Shown: one piece after another, positions 34,515-37,472 of the stretch
How the letters are laid out: each line of letters begins with the position of its first letter
Position numbering within the stretch: the first letter of the stretch is position 1
Assembly (NCBI GenBank): GCA_964402955.1
Contig: CAYOEZ010000015.1
Span: 1 to 37,472, forward strand
Source of the DNA: CAYOEZ01 sp964402955
Lineage (GTDB): Bacteria > Chloroflexota > DTOL01 > DAOUCN01
Reading direction: 5' to 3'
DNA: 37,472 nucleotides
The notes under the pieces: model-generated
Database searches by the model: none
Seen by the model: only the letters and a program-made list of their open reading frames with translations
Told to the model about the DNA's origin: nothing
Translations under genes and position numbers: made by a program

Positions 34515-36062
34515 ATGCGGACAAGAATCACGCTCGTTCTGTGCATCATCGTTCTAGTTACGCTTGCCGCGTGCGCGAGCCAGCCGCAACCGCAAGCGAC
34601 AGCTCAACCGGCGCCGCAGAGCAATGCGCCGGCGGGCGCCGCGCCGAATCCACAAGCCGCCGCCGCGCCCGCGCAAATCAAATTGCTCAAGACGCAGCCG
34701 GAAAAGGGTTTCAGCGGCGAGAAATTCACGCTCGCCGGGGAAGGTCTGCCCGCGAACAAAGAGATCACGTTCTACTGGAAGACCTTCGACGGCAGTTACG
34801 TGATGAAGGCGATGCCGGAGACGGTGGAATTTTACGAACGCAAATTCGAAGAAAAACGTGTGCCGCTCGGCAAAGCGACAACGGACGCGCAAGGCAAACT
34901 CAACGCGACCTTCACCGTGCCGGAAGATTTCGGCGAAGTCCACGACATTTACGGCGTCCTCGATGGGCAGGATGTCGCGAAAGCCGGCTATCGCTTGATG
35001 CGGCAAGTGACGATCAGTCCCAAAGAAGGACCGGTCGGAACGCCGATCACGATCAAAGTGACCGGGCTTGGCGCGGGGCTCTATGACAGCACGATCGGAG
35101 TGCGCTACGACAACAAGCACACCGGTTTCATTTCCGCGGTGACGACGCGCGGCAGCGTGACCGCCGTGATTCGCGCGGCGGGTCCGGTCGGCAAGCGCGT
35201 GATTGACATCGGCAACGCGAACAAGACAGTGACATATCTCAACATTCAGCAATCGCCGGTCGCGCACATTCCGCAATTCAGTTTCAGCTTTAACGTCACG
35301 AAAGATAACGGCGCGCCGCCCGACACCGTAGATTTTCCCGAAGCAAATGCCGTCGCCATGACGAGCGATGCCGCCGTGCCGCGCACCGCGTCGTCCAGCA
35401 AAATAGCCGCGCCGGGCGTTTCCGCGACGCTACAGCCGGTGACCGGCGTGATTCTCACCAAGACGACGTTCCAAGCCAAGGGGCTAACACCGAATGCGCC
35501 CGCGCAATTGTTTTGGGTGAGCGCGCGCGGCAATCGGCTCAGCCCGAGCGGCTGGAATTTGATTGAGACGCCGCTGACCGAAGCGACCGCCGCGGCCGAT
35601 GGATCGCTCAGCGCGAACTTGCAAATTCCAGACGATCTCGGCGGATGGCACACCGTGAAAGTCGTTCAAGGCAACAAGGTGACGACAGAAGTGCCGTTCT
35701 TTGTCGAACGCAGTCTGGTGAGCGTCACGCCCAAGCGCGTCAAAGTCGGCGAGACGTTTACGATCAACGTCAAGGGTATTGGCTGGACCGAACTCGATAA
35801 CACGGTCGCGGTGACGTACGACAACGCGTACATCGGCTATGCGTGCGGATTCAACAGCAACGGCGACATCACGCTCAATCTGATCGCGACCGGCACGCCC
35901 GGCACGCACCTGATCGAGTTTTGGCCCACGATTTATCAGGGTCAAGGCAAGCCACCGTGGTTGTATCAGATGCCGCAACTTTCGGCATTGCAGGATGCGC
36001 CGGGGCTCGCGCTCGGCTATCGCCTACCCATCTTCCGGCTGGCGATCGAGGTAGTCGAGTAG
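34515..36062 (+). CDS. Large lipoprotein with duplicated Ig/IPT-like domains
   Basis: A 515-residue exported lipoprotein (signal helix, lipobox VTLAAC with Cys20; TAGGAGG before the ATG). After a Gln/Ala/Pro-rich linker the protein has two similar halves, each with IPT/TIG-like beta-sandwich pieces. Matching segments are DSTIGVRYDNKHTGFIS near residue 195 and DNTVAVTYDNAYIGYACG near residue 435, and VTISPKEGPVGTPITIKVTG with VSVTPKRVKVGETFTINVKG. No heme, copper or catalytic motif is visible; a structural or docking role outside the membrane is inferred from its place between redox genes. Codon use (GCG, GAA, AAA, CAA, CTC) differs strongly from the genes on either side except the end of the preceding lipoprotein gene. 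Confidence 0.88.
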   Translation: MRTRITLVLCIIVLVTLAACASQPQPQATAQPAPQSNAPAGAAPNPQAAAAPAQIKLLKTQPEKGFSGEKFTLAGEGLPANKEITFYWKTFDGSYVMKAMPETVEFYERKFEEKRVPLGKATTDAQGKLNATFTVPEDFGEVHDIYGVLDGQDVAKAGYRLMRQVTISPKEGPVGTPITIKVTGLGAGLYDSTIGVRYDNKHTGFISAVTTRGSVTAVIRAAGPVGKRVIDIGNANKTVTYLNIQQSPVAHIPQFSFSFNVTKDNGAPPDTVDFPEANAVAMTSDAAVPRTASSSKIAAPGVSATLQPVTGVILTKTTFQAKGLTPNAPAQLFWVSARGNRLSPSGWNLIETPLTEATAAADGSLSANLQIPDDLGGWHTVKVVQGNKVTTEVPFFVERSLVSVTPKRVKVGETFTINVKGIGWTELDNTVAVTYDNAYIGYACGFNSNGDITLNLIATGTPGTHLIEFWPTIYQGQGKPPWLYQMPQLSALQDAPGLALGYRLPIFRLAIEVVE

Positions 36063-36215
36063 CGAAAGCTTCTGGGCTCTCGAGCTGATCGCGGATCCGA
36101 GGCTTTGCGCCTGCTCGATGCTCATGCCTGGTTGGCGCACCGTGGGGTGCGCGGGACGCTTGGCTGACGATGGCCGGCGTAGATACCTGAATGCTTGGTA
36201 AGGAGGAATAAGGAC

Positions 36216-37031
36216 ATGAGGAAGCTTCTTTTGGCAGCCATGCTCGTCTGGTCTATGTGGGTTGTTGCAAGTTGCGGGGCAACTCCCACCCCGACACGGG
36301 TGCCGCCGACGGCAACACCTGTTCCACCTACGGCAACACCCGCCCCCAAGATTGACATGGTTAGTGTGGCGCGCGGTGGACTGCTCTATGACAAGTGGTG
36401 GAAGGTTACGGACGGCGCCAGCGAACCCACGAACAATCAAGCCCTCTGGGCCTTGCAGACGACCAACACGCTCAAGGGTAGTGATACCTGGCGCTGCAAG
36501 GAGTGCCACGGCTGGGACTACAGGGGCAAGGATGGCGCCTACAGCAAGGGATCACACTACACCGGCTTCCCTGGTGTGCGGGACGCCGGCCAGAGGAAAC
36601 CCGTCGCAGAACTGGCCTCCATTCTGGGCGGATCAGCTAACGCCGAGCACAACTTCTCTACTGTGCTCAAGGCCAACGACATCAACGATCTGGCCAACTT
36701 CCTAAAGTACGGACTGGTGGACATGAGCACCGTACTGGACTACGCTGCCAAGAAACCTATCGCAGGCGACGCTGCCGCAGGCAAGCTGCTCTTTGGTGGA
36801 GTGTGCGCTGCCTGTCACGGAGATGATGGTAAGAAGCTGAACTTTGGCAGTGCGAGTGCACCCGAATATATCGGGACGGTCGCCGTAAGCAACCCGTTCG
36901 AGTTTCTCCACAAGACTCGCGTCGGGCAGCCGGCTTCCAAGCCTGTCATGCCTTCAACACTGGTGTTGGGCTGGACCGAGCAGCAGATGAGCGACGTTAT
37001 TGCCTATGCTCAGTCGCTGCCGCAGAAATAG
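36216..37031 (+). CDS. Diheme cytochrome c lipoprotein
   Basis: A 271-residue periplasm-facing cytochrome. The signal peptide ends in the lipobox VVASC (Cys20), followed by a Thr/Pro spacer (TPTPTRVPPTATPVPP) that would act as a tether. Two heme c motifs are present: CKECH (94-98) and CAACH (197-201), each in its own cytochrome c-like domain, with candidate distal Met ligands such as Met245 in KPVMPSTL. AGGAGG lies 9 bases before the ATG. Codon use returns to the style of the rest of the window. As the only heme protein in the cluster it is the likely electron outlet, or inlet, of the ferredoxin/NrfD/cupredoxin set. Confidence 0.93.
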   Translation: MRKLLLAAMLVWSMWVVASCGATPTPTRVPPTATPVPPTATPAPKIDMVSVARGGLLYDKWWKVTDGASEPTNNQALWALQTTNTLKGSDTWRCKECHGWDYRGKDGAYSKGSHYTGFPGVRDAGQRKPVAELASILGGSANAEHNFSTVLKANDINDLANFLKYGLVDMSTVLDYAAKKPIAGDAAAGKLLFGGVCAACHGDDGKKLNFGSASAPEYIGTVAVSNPFEFLHKTRVGQPASKPVMPSTLVLGWTEQQMSDVIAYAQSLPQK

Positions 37032-37052
37032 CGGGGCAACCCCAGCCACTCC

Positions 37053-37262
37053 ATGCAGGCCTTCATGGGCCTGGCCTACCAACAGGAGACGGCCTGGAGT
37101 CCAACCTGGGCGCTGGCAATCCTGCTGGCCGGCGGCGTTCTGTCTTTTGTCTTGTCCGTGTATCTCTTCGAGTGGGATAGCCAGAACACGCAGCGCCGGC
37201 CCAAGGCGCTTGCTGTGCTGGCGCTCGCCCCCTACATCGCCGCAGCTCTCTTTCTGCGCTAG
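37053..37262 (+). CDS. Small two-helix membrane protein
   Basis: A 69-residue protein with two hydrophobic helices (WALAILLAGGVLSFVLSVYL and LAVLALAPYIAAALF) joined by a charged loop (FEWDSQNTQRRPKA). It starts 21 bases after the cytochrome stop and before the operon terminator, so it is probably co-transcribed. There is no clear ribosome site. It may be a small accessory subunit of the redox complex; no family is recognised. Confidence 0.65.
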   Translation: MQAFMGLAYQQETAWSPTWALAILLAGGVLSFVLSVYLFEWDSQNTQRRPKALAVLALAPYIAAALFLR

Positions 37263-37285
37263 GCCGGACGGCAGAAGTCACACAG

Positions 37286-37323
37286 CAGCCCTCCCCCAGG
37301 TGTCGCAACCTGGGGGAGGGCTG
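37286..37323. terminator. Bidirectional terminator closing the redox operon
   Basis: A perfect 16-bp GC-rich stem (CAGCCCTCCCCCAGGT and complement; arms 37286-37301 and 37308-37323), 6-base loop, followed by ATTTGT. It lies between convergent genes. Confidence 0.8.
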
Positions 37324-37354
37324 ATTTGTCCGGGTCGTGCTGAAAGCTCATGGG

Positions 37355-37472
37355 CTACGCCCCCACCACCCGCATAGCGACGTCTGTCCGCTCCCACAGC
37401 CGCTGCGGCTGGTAGCGCACGGTGCTGATGTCCTTGAGGATGAGCTCGAGCGGGCAGCCGTGACGGGCGCAG
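37355..37472 (-). CDS. UroD-like (uroporphyrinogen decarboxylase family) protein, C-terminal end
   Basis: On the minus strand the frame is open from the window edge to TAG at 37355-37357 and encodes 38 residues including GCPLELILKDISTVRYQPQR and then LWERTDVAMRVVGA. The KD-x-S-T-V-x-x-x-P-Q-R-L pattern is the usual C-terminal signature of UroD-superfamily proteins of the corrinoid-methyltransferase-like type rather than of heme-pathway HemE. The rest of the gene is outside the window, so substrate and true family are undecided. Confidence 0.6.
   Translation of the reverse strand, partial: CARHGCPLELILKDISTVRYQPQRLWERTDVAMRVVGA

Noticed and set aside
34183..34524. Short coding frames on both strands across 34.1-34.5 kb
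   Set aside because: They are translations of dispersed palindromic repeats; no ribosome site and no conserved domain.

Overview
The window looks like part of a draft genome or metagenome contig from a GC-rich Chloroflexota bacterium (Anaerolineae- or Caldilineae-like). This is inferred from three things: large secreted proteins with long Thr/Pro 'CTP' linkers, an ActC-type NrfD protein of the kind found in alternative complex III, and the general style of the small hypothetical genes. A run of 10 N at 16338-16347 marks a scaffold join.

Layout. Positions 1-4.3 kb hold the 3' end of rpoC, an unknown membrane protein and an HpcH/HpaI-type aldolase. Positions 4.5-9.8 kb hold two large exported adhesin-like proteins built from DNRLRE-like, malectin-like and pre-peptidase C-terminal domains joined by Thr/Pro linkers. 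Positions 9.9-13.0 kb, on the minus strand, hold purB, purA and an overlooked 57-codon gene, read from a near-consensus promoter through a leader with an intrinsic-terminator-like hairpin. A divergent promoter drives a polytopic glycosyltransferase-like protein. Positions 15.1-18.9 kb hold an IS630-type transposase remnant and a secreted beta-helix protein broken by the N gap and by an in-frame TGA. Both are flanked by related dispersed repeats.

Positions 19.0-26.2 kb form a plus-strand series: a possible beta-grasp mini-protein, a membrane-anchored phospholipase D-like protein, a HerA-like ATPase, a VanW-family cell-wall protein, a Nudix hydrolase and a BCAM0308-like zinc protein. Three of these genes are followed by hairpins of one related family.

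Positions 26.7-37.3 kb hold a NarX/NarL-like two-component system. It is followed by a respiratory-type cluster: Tat-exported four-cluster ferredoxin subunit, NrfD quinol-site membrane subunit, cupredoxin/COX2-like protein with a degenerate CuA site, two lipoproteins, diheme cytochrome c lipoprotein and a small membrane protein. No molybdopterin catalytic subunit is present before the closing terminator. The likely job is electron transfer between membrane quinone and periplasmic copper or heme carriers, under control of the adjacent kinase-regulator pair. This orphan redox module is the best candidate here for a poorly described system. About 2.6 kb inside it (roughly 33.35-36.06 kb) has clearly different codon use and is split by dispersed repeats, which suggests transfer or a chimeric assembly. 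The window ends in the C-terminus of a minus-strand UroD-like protein.
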